Shown: positions 1 through 7,318, numbered from the stretch's first letter. The stretch is DNA of 17,919 nt from Candidatus Thorarchaeota archaeon (GCA_016840245.1 JAEOST010000078.1:1-17919), one strand, 5' to 3'. Notes: generated by a model from the letters alone, not told the origin. Program-made: numbers and translations.

Positions 1-27
1 AAAGACAAAGCCGATTCTTGCACGCAA
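1..27 (-). CDS. possible start of a further operon gene (partial, cut by window edge)
   Basis: One base after the stop of the Cdc45-like gene there is a TTG that opens a frame of nine codons (reading MRARIGFVF) and runs off the left edge without a stop. In many archaea the S15-RecJ gene pair is followed by further translation or KEOPS genes such as pcc1 or rps3ae, so a co-transcribed gene here would be expected. Nine codons are not enough to identify a product; a GTG at 22 in another frame is an alternative start. Confidence 0.22.
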
Positions 28-28
28 T

Positions 29-1411
29 CTAATCACTACTCCTTAATTTTCTGATAGCCTTGAGAAGTATGTCTACCGTTTGTTCAGATGTATCGAGAAT
101 CCTGATTGATTTTTGCGACGTAGAGATAGGATCTAATCCAGTTTCAATCAATGACTGCATAACAGTATTCATTTTCAGGGTGACTGATTTCCAGATAAAC
201 TCTGTAGAAGATTCCGAACTCAATACGATATATTCCTGTGTACCAATCAATCCTGCATCAAAGGCAATACGCCCAATATCAGGCAATGTTTCAATTGGTA
301 TACCCATTGGAGAGATAATCGCTGTATCCAAGTCATCGGTGGTCCTAAGATCTTGGTCAGCCAAGCGTAACGTTAGACGTTCTATACCTGCAATTACATC
401 CTTGCAGTGAATCATATAGGAGTCCTGGAGACTTCGAAGCATTCTGGCACGGTCTCCAATCCATACAGATAATGATTCACCAAATTGTCGTCGTGTCCAA
501 GATGTGTGAACAAGTGCATTGATACTGGATAGATATCGTAAGGGGCTATCCTCCAGTTCCTGAAGGAGTATTGTGTCTGTGCCAATGGCAACAGAGATTA
601 TTGATGGATTATTGTGAAGGAGGAGTTTTTGGATTATCTGCTCGTTTAGTTGTTGTGTTTCGTCAGAGGTTAGAGTACTCAGAGACAGGCTCCTTTTGGA
701 AAGTGGAACTTCTGCGTCCTCAATTATCTGGTTACATGAATCACGATTACCAGTTATTTCTGGTAGAATTGGGTGTATACTATAGAAGAGTGCATCTGCT
801 ATAGACAATGAATTATTGCCAAACAGACGAAGTCCACTTTGTTGGTCTAATAGTCCTTTAGCAGTGGCCAAGTCAATTATCTCTTTGTCCACATTGTTGA
901 TTGGCTGGTCTTGATTTATCTGTAAAAGAGTGCCAATCGCAGCCAATTGGAGTTCCTCATCACTTGATTCTAGATTTGTACTGGCAAGAGCAAGGGCAAC
1001 TGCTGAGATGGAGGCATTTGGAGAAAGAGTTGGTATCTTTGTGCTCTTAGATTGCATCCCACCTCCAACCAGAATAGGAGGGTATTTTCCATGTTCAGGT
1101 TTTTTTCTACCCACTATTTGAATACCCATTAGCAGATGTATAGAATTGACTCGTTTCTTCAGCAGAGCACTGATATTTTCTGTTGTTATCACAGGTTCAG
1201 CATACGTGACTTGGAAAAGCCGTCTAGATTTTAGAGCTGCTCTACACATGAGTGCTGTAGAGAACAGAGCATCAGGATATGGTGAACTCACTAGTGTCAG
1301 ATGTGCATTTTTTGGGATTGTAACCTCAGCACATTCAGTCTTTAGTGCATCCAGATGAGGTGTATCTGGAGGGGCGCCACTCATGTCTGGGGTCTGGAGG
1401 GGCCTCGACAA
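29..1411 (-). CDS. Cdc45/GAN (RecJ-like) family protein lacking the catalytic DHH motifs
   Basis: This 460-aa protein matches the archaeal RecJ-like/GAN family over most of its length. The best anchors are residues 156-165 (AAIG then TLLQI, in place of the family's AVVGAVGDM), 195-226 (LRLFG, then ALFYSI, then PEITGN) and 298-314 (NALVHTSWTRRQFGESL). Family members bind GINS and, as Cdc45 in eukaryotes, form part of the CMG replicative helicase; active members degrade single-stranded DNA. All metal-binding motifs are gone. The DxDG site reads SSPYPD (residues 42-47), the DHH site reads LVGGG (114-118) and no GGGH is present near 425-438. I infer a structural Cdc45-like role, not a nuclease. 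It follows rpsO, a linkage known for archaeal recJ genes. The start is ambiguous: TTG at 1411, or the first ATG at 1384; neither has a clear Shine-Dalgarno sequence. Confidence 0.82.
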   Translation of the reverse strand: MSRPLQTPDMSGAPPDTPHLDALKTECAEVTIPKNAHLTLVSSPYPDALFSTALMCRAALKSRRLFQVTYAEPVITTENISALLKKRVNSIHLLMGIQIVGRKKPEHGKYPPILVGGGMQSKSTKIPTLSPNASISAVALALASTNLESSDEELQLAAIGTLLQINQDQPINNVDKEIIDLATAKGLLDQQSGLRLFGNNSLSIADALFYSIHPILPEITGNRDSCNQIIEDAEVPLSKRSLSLSTLTSDETQQLNEQIIQKLLLHNNPSIISVAIGTDTILLQELEDSPLRYLSSINALVHTSWTRRQFGESLSVWIGDRARMLRSLQDSYMIHCKDVIAGIERLTLRLADQDLRTTDDLDTAIISPMGIPIETLPDIGRIAFDAGLIGTQEYIVLSSESSTEFIWKSVTLKMNTVMQSLIETGLDPISTSQKSIRILDTSEQTVDILLKAIRKLRSSD

Positions 1412-1444
1412 TGATAAAGTTATTCTAGAGTGGTAGGATTACCT

Positions 1445-1906
1445 CTATCTCAAGAGTACAGCAGCCTGATCTGGACTGTATTTCCAGTCAGCAGCTAAAA
1501 CTCGCCTCTTACGGTAATACTTGGACAGTCTGTGTATCTTGCTCTCTACAAGCTGTAGAGCACGTTTTGATACGAAATCCTTCTTATTTTCCTCAAGATG
1601 TCTGCGAACTTTTGCAGCAGTAGCAATCATGTTACGCAAGTCTTCAGGTACCCTTCTTTGGAGTTCATTCTCTCGTAGAATCTGAAGCACACTTTTACCG
1701 GTTATTACCTTAATCAGAGGTATACCATACTGGTCGCGCATGACCATACCAATCATTGACGGCGTGTTTCCTGCCTTAGCAAGCTCGATTACCTTTGATT
1801 CCACCCACTCTGCGTTCTTCTCCTTCTCCATCCATTCAGGTACGCGGAGTGTCGATGGACGCTTGCTTCCGGATTGGCCTTTTCTTCTTGTGTGCATTCT
1901 TGCCAT
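1445..1906 (-). CDS. rpsO: 30S ribosomal protein S15 (uS15, archaeal/eukaryal type)
   Basis: This 153-aa protein is the archaeal S15 (eukaryotic uS15/S13e), which binds 16S rRNA in the platform of the small subunit. The N-terminal extension absent from bacterial S15 is present (MARMHTRRKGQSGSKRP). The helical S15 core near residues 88-140 contains the LVESKIHRLSKYYRK segment, and the protein ends WKYSPDQAAVLLR. The length is normal for archaea. The ATG at 1906 is preceded by AGAGGTAA, a good Shine-Dalgarno match with about 7 nt spacing, and a TATA-like element lies about 70 nt upstream, so this gene can be transcribed independently of kae1-bud32. The Cdc45-like gene follows after about 33 nt and is probably co-transcribed. 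Confidence 0.97.
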   Translation of the reverse strand: MARMHTRRKGQSGSKRPSTLRVPEWMEKEKNAEWVESKVIELAKAGNTPSMIGMVMRDQYGIPLIKVITGKSVLQILRENELQRRVPEDLRNMIATAAKVRRHLEENKKDFVSKRALQLVESKIHRLSKYYRKRRVLAADWKYSPDQAAVLLR

Positions 1907-1972
1907 TATAATTACCTCTGGCTGTTACGGGTTCGCAAGAAACCGGGGTCTTCCTCACGCCCTGTGGGTCTT

Positions 1973-1982
1973 GATATAAAGA
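1973..1982 (-). promoter_or_regulatory. TATA-like box for rpsO
   Basis: On the minus strand this reads TCTTTATATC, a good archaeal TATA box. Transcription would begin about 25 nt downstream, near 1948, giving a leader of about 40 nt. The bud32-rpsO gap (1907-2051) holds nothing else recognisable. Confidence 0.5.
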
Positions 1983-2051
1983 TTTTGAAAGGAATGTAAT
2001 TCTGAGGTTTTCATGAATAGAATATTCTCATTGTATGATTGACCGTTTGTT

Positions 2052-2687
2052 CTAATGATATCTACCACGCTCACGAATCTCTTCCATACGCGTAAACAGT
2101 TCCTTTGCACCATCACCAACGGTCTGTGAATATCCCTCAAGTGTGTTTTTGAGCATCTCTTCTTGATATTCCCAATGTGTGGTTTCTAGTGCACGTCGAA
2201 TAAGATGTAGGTCTACTCCCTTCATCTCTATGGATGCATTCAACTCAGCCAGTCCAAAATCAATCATCCACATCTTGTTGTCTTGATTAACTAGGACATT
2301 GCTTGTAGTTGGGTCTCCATGTACTAGGCCACCAAGGTGTAACAGACCTATAAGATGGCCGAATTGATGGCACAATCTACTGAGATTTTCTGAGGATATC
2401 TTATCTACGAGCACCTTAAACTGTTCACCATCTATGAAATCCATGGTTATTGACTTGCTAAGTAGGTCTACTGAATATACGCTTGGAGTTGGGACACCAA
2501 GGGTGCGAGCAATTGTCAACATCTTGCATTCCTTGCTGGTTCTTGTGGTTCTCAGTTGTTCATCAATATTGCTCAACAGATAGGGCTTCTTGGGGCGTTT
2601 CTTGACTACTAGACTACGACCCCATTTCTCAACATGGAGTATCTCTGACTCAGCGCCAAGTGTCAGTAATCGTGTCTTCAAGATCAT
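2052..2687 (-). CDS. bud32: KEOPS complex protein kinase/ATPase Bud32
   Basis: This 211-aa protein is a Bud32-type atypical small kinase, which acts as an ATPase in KEOPS during t6A modification of ANN-decoding tRNAs. Visible motifs are the nucleotide-binding lysine in VVKKRPKKPY (29-30), the family signature IDEQLRTTRTSKE (41-53), the catalytic loop HGDPTTSN (123-130, with D125 and N130) and DFG (143-145), followed by KGVDLHLI (156-163). The family usually has HGDLTTSN, so Pro at 126 is slightly unusual. The start is the ATG at 2687, which overlaps the kae1 stop as ATGA and lies just after GGAGG. An upstream in-frame start at 2792 would add 35 unconserved residues inside kae1 and is rejected. 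Kae1 and Bud32 are separate genes here, not fused as in some methanogens. Confidence 0.95.
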   Translation of the reverse strand: MILKTRLLTLGAESEILHVEKWGRSLVVKKRPKKPYLLSNIDEQLRTTRTSKECKMLTIARTLGVPTPSVYSVDLLSKSITMDFIDGEQFKVLVDKISSENLSRLCHQFGHLIGLLHLGGLVHGDPTTSNVLVNQDNKMWMIDFGLAELNASIEMKGVDLHLIRRALETTHWEYQEEMLKNTLEGYSQTVGDGAKELFTRMEEIRERGRYH

Positions 2688-3673
2688 ACCCTCCAGATTA
2701 TGTCCTGATCGTCTGTCCTCCACTTGGGCAGAACATGTGAGTCTTGAACTGCTAGATTGTCGCCAGCATTGAATTGCAATATTCCGGTCCATGCAATCAT
2801 TGCTCCTTGGTCCCCTGCGAGTGGTGGGGATACTCTGTGGAATGCTGCATCATGACGCTGTGCAACTCCTTCCAATATAGCAGTGAGTCTGTCATTACGC
2901 GCAACACCGCCTGTAAGAAGGACCTCTTTCTTCTTGGTGTGAGCGATTGCTCGCTCTGCAATTTCAGCAAGCATTCCGAATCCAGTTTCTTGAATGCTGT
3001 AACATACATCAACAAGTGGTACTTTTTCTGCTAATAGTCGTCTAGCTGCAGTCAGCATACCAGAATAGCTCAAATCCATCCCCTTTACTGAGTATGGAAG
3101 GTTGTGGTATGTGCGACCTTTCTTGGCCTCTTGTTCGATGATATGACCAGCAGGGAATCCCATGCCCGCACTTCTACCAAAGACATCGAGCATGTTCCCT
3201 ATGGCAATATCAAGAGTTTCACCAAAGGTCCTGTAACGACCTCCTGCAAAAGCAATTACCTGTGTGTTACCACCGGAAACATACACAGTAACAGGGTCAG
3301 TGAAATTGGACTCAAGACAGCCAATCTCAATATGTGCGACGCAATGGTTCACACCAACCAATGGAACTTCTAGGCTCAGAGCTAGCATCCGTGCCATTGT
3401 GGCTGTTGTTCTCAGACAAGGTCCAAGTCCTGGACCTTGAGAGAAGGCAATAAGGTCGACATCAGCAGCGGACACTCTGGCCTCATCAAGAGCCCTTTCA
3501 ATGATGTTCGGACCTAAGTCAGAATGATGACGGCTTGCCTCTCTTGGATGGATTCCACCTTCACTGGGTGATAACATATCCCAGATATTTGAAAGAACCT
3601 TACCTTCACTTGATACAACTCCTGCTCCAAACGAGTGTGCAGTCCCTTCAAGACCAAGACAGATGAGAGGCAT
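2684..3673 (-). CDS. kae1: KEOPS tRNA threonylcarbamoyltransferase Kae1
   Basis: This 329-aa ASKHA-fold protein is the catalytic subunit of KEOPS, transferring the threonylcarbamoyl group onto A37 of tRNA (t6A). It shows the N-terminal LGLEGTAHSFGAG, PREASRHH (43-50), SQGPGLGPCL (78-87), the metal-binding histidines in NHCVAHIEIG (H110, H114), YVSGGNTQVIAF (131-142), DIAIGNMLDVFGR (155-167), LTGGVARND (253-261) and PLAGDQGAMIAW (284-295, Asp287 as metal ligand). Length is normal. The ATG at 3673 is chosen because it directly precedes the conserved LGLEG strand; a frame opening at 3808 adds 45 unconserved residues and crosses the probable promoter. It overlaps bud32 by 4 nt, so the two are almost certainly translationally coupled. 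Confidence 0.96.
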   Translation of the reverse strand: MPLICLGLEGTAHSFGAGVVSSEGKVLSNIWDMLSPSEGGIHPREASRHHSDLGPNIIERALDEARVSAADVDLIAFSQGPGLGPCLRTTATMARMLALSLEVPLVGVNHCVAHIEIGCLESNFTDPVTVYVSGGNTQVIAFAGGRYRTFGETLDIAIGNMLDVFGRSAGMGFPAGHIIEQEAKKGRTYHNLPYSVKGMDLSYSGMLTAARRLLAEKVPLVDVCYSIQETGFGMLAEIAERAIAHTKKKEVLLTGGVARNDRLTAILEGVAQRHDAAFHRVSPPLAGDQGAMIAWTGILQFNAGDNLAVQDSHVLPKWRTDDQDIIWRV

Positions 3674-3737
3674 TGTTATACGAACCCCTACCATAGGAAT
3701 GTTGTATGTGTTCTTAACATTGACTCTGTGTGACTCA

Positions 3738-3746
3738 TCATATACT
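3738..3746 (-). promoter_or_regulatory. TATA-like box for kae1-bud32
   Basis: On the minus strand this reads AGTATATGA, about 65 nt upstream of the chosen kae1 ATG. It lies inside the divergent kae1/Sm-like intergenic region. Confidence 0.35.
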
Positions 3747-3782
3747 GTTGTGTAAGTGTTTAGGTGGTTTCGTAACAAAGGG

Positions 3783-3789
3783 TTTAAAT
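3783..3789 (+). promoter_or_regulatory. TATA-like box for the Sm-like gene
   Basis: TTTAAAT lies about 50 nt upstream of the ATG at 3836, which predicts transcription starting near 3810. That would exclude the in-frame ATG at 3788 as the real start. Confidence 0.4.
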
Positions 3790-3835
3790 GATTCACAAAA
3801 GGCCCCACAGTGGGGAACTGACTTTGTCTGAAAAG

Positions 3836-4051
3836 ATGCCAATAAAAGCCCTCGAATCCGTTCTCAACGATGTTATCTCAATCAAGCTCAAGGACCATAG
3901 GATTTTCCGAGGTCGACTCACAAGATGTGATATGTACATGAATCTGACCTTGGCAGATGCGGAAGAGCTTGAGAATGAGGAGATTAAGGCAAAGTATGGA
4001 TCAGTACTCATCCGTGGGAACAATATTCTGTGGATTCAGATTCCTGAGTAA
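3836..4051 (+). CDS. Sm-like archaeal protein (LSm/SmAP)
   Basis: This 71-aa protein has the two-part Sm fold that forms heptameric RNA-binding rings in archaea. The Sm1 motif runs through VSIKLKDHRIFRGRLTRCDMYMNL (residues about 13-36), with the usual hydrophobic-Gly-Asp/Asn pattern. Sm2 is VLIRGNNILWIQI (about 57-69), in which R-G-N-N contributes to the U-rich RNA-binding pocket. Length is typical for SmAP1. I chose the ATG at 3836 because it starts the conserved domain; an upstream ATG at 3788 would overlap the TATA element and add 16 unconserved residues. It is divergent from kae1 and convergent with the DUF460 gene, with a gap of 23 nt. Confidence 0.93.
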   Translation: MPIKALESVLNDVISIKLKDHRIFRGRLTRCDMYMNLTLADAEELENEEIKAKYGSVLIRGNNILWIQIPE

Positions 4052-4074
4052 ATTTAACTTTCCAAGTTCAATTA

Positions 4075-6090
4075 TCACTCTACTTCTCTGCGATACTGCT
4101 CAACTAAAGAGATTAGGTCTTCTTCGCCCTTCGCTCGGGCCTCTTCGCGTACCCCCTTCAGAAACTCCTGAAATTGTTGTTCGAATTTCTTGCGGCTTAT
4201 GAAAGCGAATTCATCTATTCTCTGTAACTCAACGATTGCAGCATCTATGACTGGTATCATTGATTTTAGAAGCTCCTCTTTAGCAAGGTGAGAGAGCGTT
4301 GTATCAATGATGACTGCCCGTATCTCTCGGTCGATTAGAATTCCTGCAGTCTGGGGCCCACCACCACTTGCATCCTCGAATAGGATTATATCACCACGTT
4401 TTAACCCAACCCTGCGATTATATTCTTCAATAGACTCCTGTGTGAATTTATCTACAGTCTTGACAGCCAACATATCACCGCGCATCTCTAACCGTTTCAC
4501 TCCTATGAGCAGCTCAAGACGACGATTGAGATTGTCAACCTCCTCTGCAAGTCTATCTGTTTCGTGACGAAGAGTTCGAAGTTCGGTTTTCTTCTTTTCA
4601 ATTTCTCGATCACGCTTGATTTTCCAGTAGTTCTCTCTGCTAACTATCTCTAAACTGCCTGCCAGCTCACTCTCTCGAAATCGTAGAAACTCCACTAAGC
4701 GTCTCAAATCATCAGCCTTTTCTTCAAGAATACGATTTTGGTCAAGTAGCTCCAAATGTTTCAATCTCAAAGCATCAAATCGTTCTTGAGTGAGTGGTTC
4801 TTCGGGAAGCTCTGGTTCTGGTTCTATCTCAACTACCTCAGTTTCCTCACTTATGAGACTAGCAATTGCGTCATTCATTGACATTCCCTTTATGACCAAG
4901 GCTTTCAAATGATTACGATCAACTGAAAGCTGATCCTCCTTCACCTTACGGTCGATTTGTCTGAGTTTTGGGAGTATACTTCGATATGCATAGACCGCTG
5001 CTGTCAGAGCGTCACGTTCATGAGCATTACCTATTCGTGTGGTTTCAGAAAATTCACGTGCAAGTTCATTCTTGTCAGCCACAGGTATAGGACGATTTGG
5101 ACTATAGAGATTAGCATTTACAGTGGTTGCGATTTTCTTCACAAAGCGTGGTTCCTTACTGACATCTGCTGCAACAAGTATGGGGATTCCATGTTCGTAG
5201 ACCACTCTGATTATATCTGCACGTGTAAGTCCTTTCCCACTCTTTAAGAGATGGACACGTCCAGTCAGTGTTAGCAGACATATTGCTGCTGTAGTACCAG
5301 GGTCTATGCCGAGAATGAAAAACTTGGGACGAATTTGTGTGGGAATAGGCTTTGGTTCAAGTGGTAGGAATTCGACGCGTTTTCTCACTGGCGAAATTAA
5401 CACATTGAAGTCTCCGCCACGTTTTGATTCAATCAGACCTTTGATAGCTGGAAGAGGAGCAGATGCAACAATTCGAGCACTTGAATATCCGAAATCTGAT
5501 TTCCTTAGGTAAATGTCATAATCAATGCCTGCAGCTGTTATTTGAGACTCAATGAACCGGGTCATCTGCTGGATTTGGGAGTGTATCTTTCGTCTGAATC
5601 GATTTGCACTCTGACCCCCACGTCCAGGCTTTCTACCACGTGTCACCTTTATCTCGGTCTGCTCTCCAAAACACTCTAACGTGTGCCCGACTCCGAGAAA
5701 CGTTAGCTTTGCAGTTATGATAGCAGACTCCAAAGGATTGGGTTTTCCACGAACACCTAATCCATGCCTCTTAGCCAGTCTCTTGAGGGAAGTTTGACGA
5801 GGAGGTACACCAGTTACTTGAACAATTCGTGTTTCAGACGGGATCTTGTCTACGAAACGAAAGAGTGACTTGCGGTCTGGTACTATCTCGAATATATTGT
5901 CAGTAGCAAGATAACGAGGTTGAATCTCTCGTACAAGCCTGAGTAGGGCGCTTCTGGATATTTCGTCATATTCACTCAGGACTACATTGTCCTTCAAGAT
6001 TGCACACGCAAACTTCGGACGCGATTTTGAACGCGGACTCTGTGACGGACGGATGTCGAAACCAATAACAAATACGCTATCATCGCCCAT
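4075..6090 (-). CDS. DUF460/COG2433 protein: RNase H-like domain, GGQ-bearing central module, coiled coil
   Basis: This 671-aa protein belongs to the archaeal DUF460 family, whose function is unknown. Residues 5-65 (IGFDI, then LATDN) look like a first, degenerate RNase H-like unit. Residues 257-370 are the diagnostic RNase H/RuvC-like domain: LGIDPGTTAAI (260-270), VAADV (306-310) and AHERDALTAA (356-365), giving acidic residues D262, D309 and D360. Between them, residues 146-220 contain GRGGQSANRFRRK (156-168), then a long helix and a hydrophobic ARIVASAP strand; this closely resembles the GGQ loop and fold order of aRF1/eRF1 domain 2. Residues about 430-540 are a charged coiled coil with a hinge at 485-495. 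The C-terminal segment (about 560-630, RGDIILFEDASGGGP, then AVIID) is the family's C-terminal domain. A nucleic-acid or tRNA/ribosome role is my inference. Confidence 0.9.
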   Translation of the reverse strand: MGDDSVFVIGFDIRPSQSPRSKSRPKFACAILKDNVVLSEYDEISRSALLRLVREIQPRYLATDNIFEIVPDRKSLFRFVDKIPSETRIVQVTGVPPRQTSLKRLAKRHGLGVRGKPNPLESAIITAKLTFLGVGHTLECFGEQTEIKVTRGRKPGRGGQSANRFRRKIHSQIQQMTRFIESQITAAGIDYDIYLRKSDFGYSSARIVASAPLPAIKGLIESKRGGDFNVLISPVRKRVEFLPLEPKPIPTQIRPKFFILGIDPGTTAAICLLTLTGRVHLLKSGKGLTRADIIRVVYEHGIPILVAADVSKEPRFVKKIATTVNANLYSPNRPIPVADKNELAREFSETTRIGNAHERDALTAAVYAYRSILPKLRQIDRKVKEDQLSVDRNHLKALVIKGMSMNDAIASLISEETEVVEIEPEPELPEEPLTQERFDALRLKHLELLDQNRILEEKADDLRRLVEFLRFRESELAGSLEIVSRENYWKIKRDREIEKKKTELRTLRHETDRLAEEVDNLNRRLELLIGVKRLEMRGDMLAVKTVDKFTQESIEEYNRRVGLKRGDIILFEDASGGGPQTAGILIDREIRAVIIDTTLSHLAKEELLKSMIPVIDAAIVELQRIDEFAFISRKKFEQQFQEFLKGVREEARAKGEEDLISLVEQYRREVE

Positions 6091-6125
6091 GGGGCTCAGC
6101 CACTCAAAAAGTCCATACTTGATTT

Positions 6126-6135
6126 GGCTATAAGC
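6126..6135 (-). promoter_or_regulatory. TATA-like box for the DUF460 gene
   Basis: On the minus strand this reads GCTTATAGCC, about 38-45 nt upstream of the ATG at 6090. It predicts a short leader of about 10-15 nt. Confidence 0.35.
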
Positions 6136-6172
6136 ATTGACATCAGTTCAAGGATGTAATACCAAACAACAA

Positions 6173-6183
6173 GTATATTAAAG
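6173..6183 (+). promoter_or_regulatory. TATA-like box for the small winged-helix gene
   Basis: GTATATTAAAG is about 35-43 nt ahead of the GTG start at 6216, so the transcript would have a leader of about 10 nt. Confidence 0.4.
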
Positions 6184-6215
6184 CGTCAATTGAGCAACAG
6201 GGATACTCTTGCGAG

Positions 6216-6503
6216 GTGTGCCCACTGTCTGAAACACAAGAAATAAGCAATGATGATGCAATTTTACGTATTGGTCGAGCACTGTCCTCAGGAACTAGGC
6301 TCAAAATACTAAAACTTTTACTACAAGGAGAAAAAGACGTAACACGAGTAGCAAAGCATCTCGGTGGAACTGAAGCCAATGCTAGCGCTCAAATCAAGAT
6401 TCTTTTTGAAGCAGGTCTATTGGAGTGCAGATATGAGCCCGGCCAGCACGGTCTCAAGAAGATTTCCAAGACCAAGGTCAAGAGAGTAATCATTGATTTG
6501 TAA
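6216..6503 (+). CDS. small winged-helix (ArsR-like) DNA-binding protein
   Basis: This 95-aa protein is essentially one winged helix-turn-helix domain. The pattern ALSSGTRLKILKLLLQGEKD (residues 22-41), VTRVAKHLGGTEANASAQIKIL (recognition helix) and FEAGLLECRYEPGQHGLKKISKTK (the wing) matches ArsR-like archaeal regulators. No metal-binding cysteine pair (ELCVC type) is visible; the only cysteines are at residues 2 and about 70, so a metal sensor is unlikely. Its ligand and targets are unknown. It starts at a GTG with no ATG near the domain start, consistent with the TATA element just upstream. It is divergent from the DUF460 gene and convergent with the gene at 6548. Confidence 0.8.
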   Translation: MCPLSETQEISNDDAILRIGRALSSGTRLKILKLLLQGEKDVTRVAKHLGGTEANASAQIKILFEAGLLECRYEPGQHGLKKISKTKVKRVIIDL

Positions 6504-6547
6504 GGAGTGTCTAGATAAAACCGTTTTCTGGAGGGTCGGTTCTCGAA

Positions 6548-7198
6548 TCAGAGATTGGCCTTCCAGCGACGTATTCTTTTTAGTATATTTTCCCGCTCTT
6601 CGGGACGTATTGGTTTTTTACCACGTGCTCTGAGAAACTTGAGAACTACATCAATATCCCTTGCAACTCTCTCGTTTGGTGCTTCTGTTGTAATAAGGGA
6701 GTCTTTTGCTGACTGTAGATATTCCGCAATTACCTCTGCAGGAGCTTCACCTGTTCGAAGCTCATGTGCAATTGGATCTAACACGCGAGTAACCTTAGCA
6801 TTGGGAATGGGTGTAGCTGTTGAATCAGGTGGTAGTTCAACTTCTGCAGCATCCTCTGATGTAGTGCTCGAAGAGGTAGCTATTCCGCTGGCGTCTGCTG
6901 GTGTTTCAACGGGAGAACTATCGATAGAATCTACAGTATCACTTGCGGATATATCTGGAGCGTCAGCTACCACTGTAGGTTTTGTAGCAGGTTCTGGTGG
7001 CGTATCTGGAGTAGATTCTGTTGATTTTGCAGCCTCAGAAAATAAAGGAACGACTAATCCTCCTGAACCATCGGGTGCTTCATTTCCGATAATGTTCAGA
7101 AGACTTCTCAGCTCTCGTAGTTCATCGAACAGCTGCACTAGGCGTGACTGCATCGAATCAATTAGGTTTCTGATTTCGTCGAGGTCTTTTTCTGTCAC
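6548..7198 (-). CDS. unrecognised protein: coiled-coil N-terminus, acidic Ser/Thr/Pro linker, helical basic C-terminus
   Basis: I do not recognise this 216-aa protein. Residues 1-40 form a leucine heptad-like helix (IRNLIDSMQSRLVQLFDELR), likely a coiled coil for oligomerisation. Residues about 55-130 are low complexity, rich in Ser, Thr, Pro, Ala, Asp and Glu, and almost certainly disordered. Residues 133-216 are predicted helical and become basic at the end (RARGKKPIRPEERENILKRIRRWK), which could contact nucleic acid or an acidic partner. There is no signal peptide or membrane segment. The chosen start is GTG at 7198, which lies only 4 nt after a TATATA string; the next in-frame ATG, at 7153, is a real alternative. 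A TATA-like CATATTTAG at about 7252-7260 could serve the GTG start. Confidence 0.68.
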   Translation of the reverse strand: MTEKDLDEIRNLIDSMQSRLVQLFDELRELRSLLNIIGNEAPDGSGGLVVPLFSEAAKSTESTPDTPPEPATKPTVVADAPDISASDTVDSIDSSPVETPADASGIATSSSTTSEDAAEVELPPDSTATPIPNAKVTRVLDPIAHELRTGEAPAEVIAEYLQSAKDSLITTEAPNERVARDIDVVLKFLRARGKKPIRPEERENILKRIRRWKANL

Positions 7199-7318
7199 CT
7201 ATATAGTGCCCCCGCGTGTAGGTCAGCTTCTATATGATTCTCGACCCCAGTCTAAATATGAGTTTTGGGCGTCGATATGTCCAAATTTGTCCAACTAACA
7301 ATCCACGGTGTCGATACT

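Noticed and set aside
29..1411. Calling this gene an active RecJ/GAN single-strand exonuclease
   Set aside because: The DxDG, DHH and GGGH motifs are all absent, so nuclease activity is not supported.
2688..2792. A longer Bud32 starting at 2792
   Set aside because: The extra 35 residues lie inside kae1, are not like the family N-terminus, and the ATGA overlap with GGAGG at 2687 is a better start.
3674..3808. A longer Kae1 starting at 3808
   Set aside because: The 45 extra residues are not conserved, cross the promoter and would overlap the Sm-like gene leader; the family begins at PLICLGLEG.
3788..3835. A longer Sm-like protein starting at ATG 3788
   Set aside because: That ATG overlaps the TATA-like TTTAAAT; the transcript would start downstream of it.
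5596..5655. Annotating the DUF460 gene as a peptide chain release factor
   Set aside because: There is no NIKS-type codon-recognition domain or aRF1 C-terminal domain; only the GGQ-like module resembles release factors.
6504..6547. Terminator between the small winged-helix gene and the convergent gene
   Set aside because: AACCG/CGGTT is only a 5-bp stem with a 13-nt loop and no U-tract at the right place.
6555..7298. A 247-aa plus-strand frame opposite the acidic-linker protein
   Set aside because: Serine-rich composition and full antisense overlap mark it as a shadow; the minus-strand protein has clear coiled-coil and linker structure.
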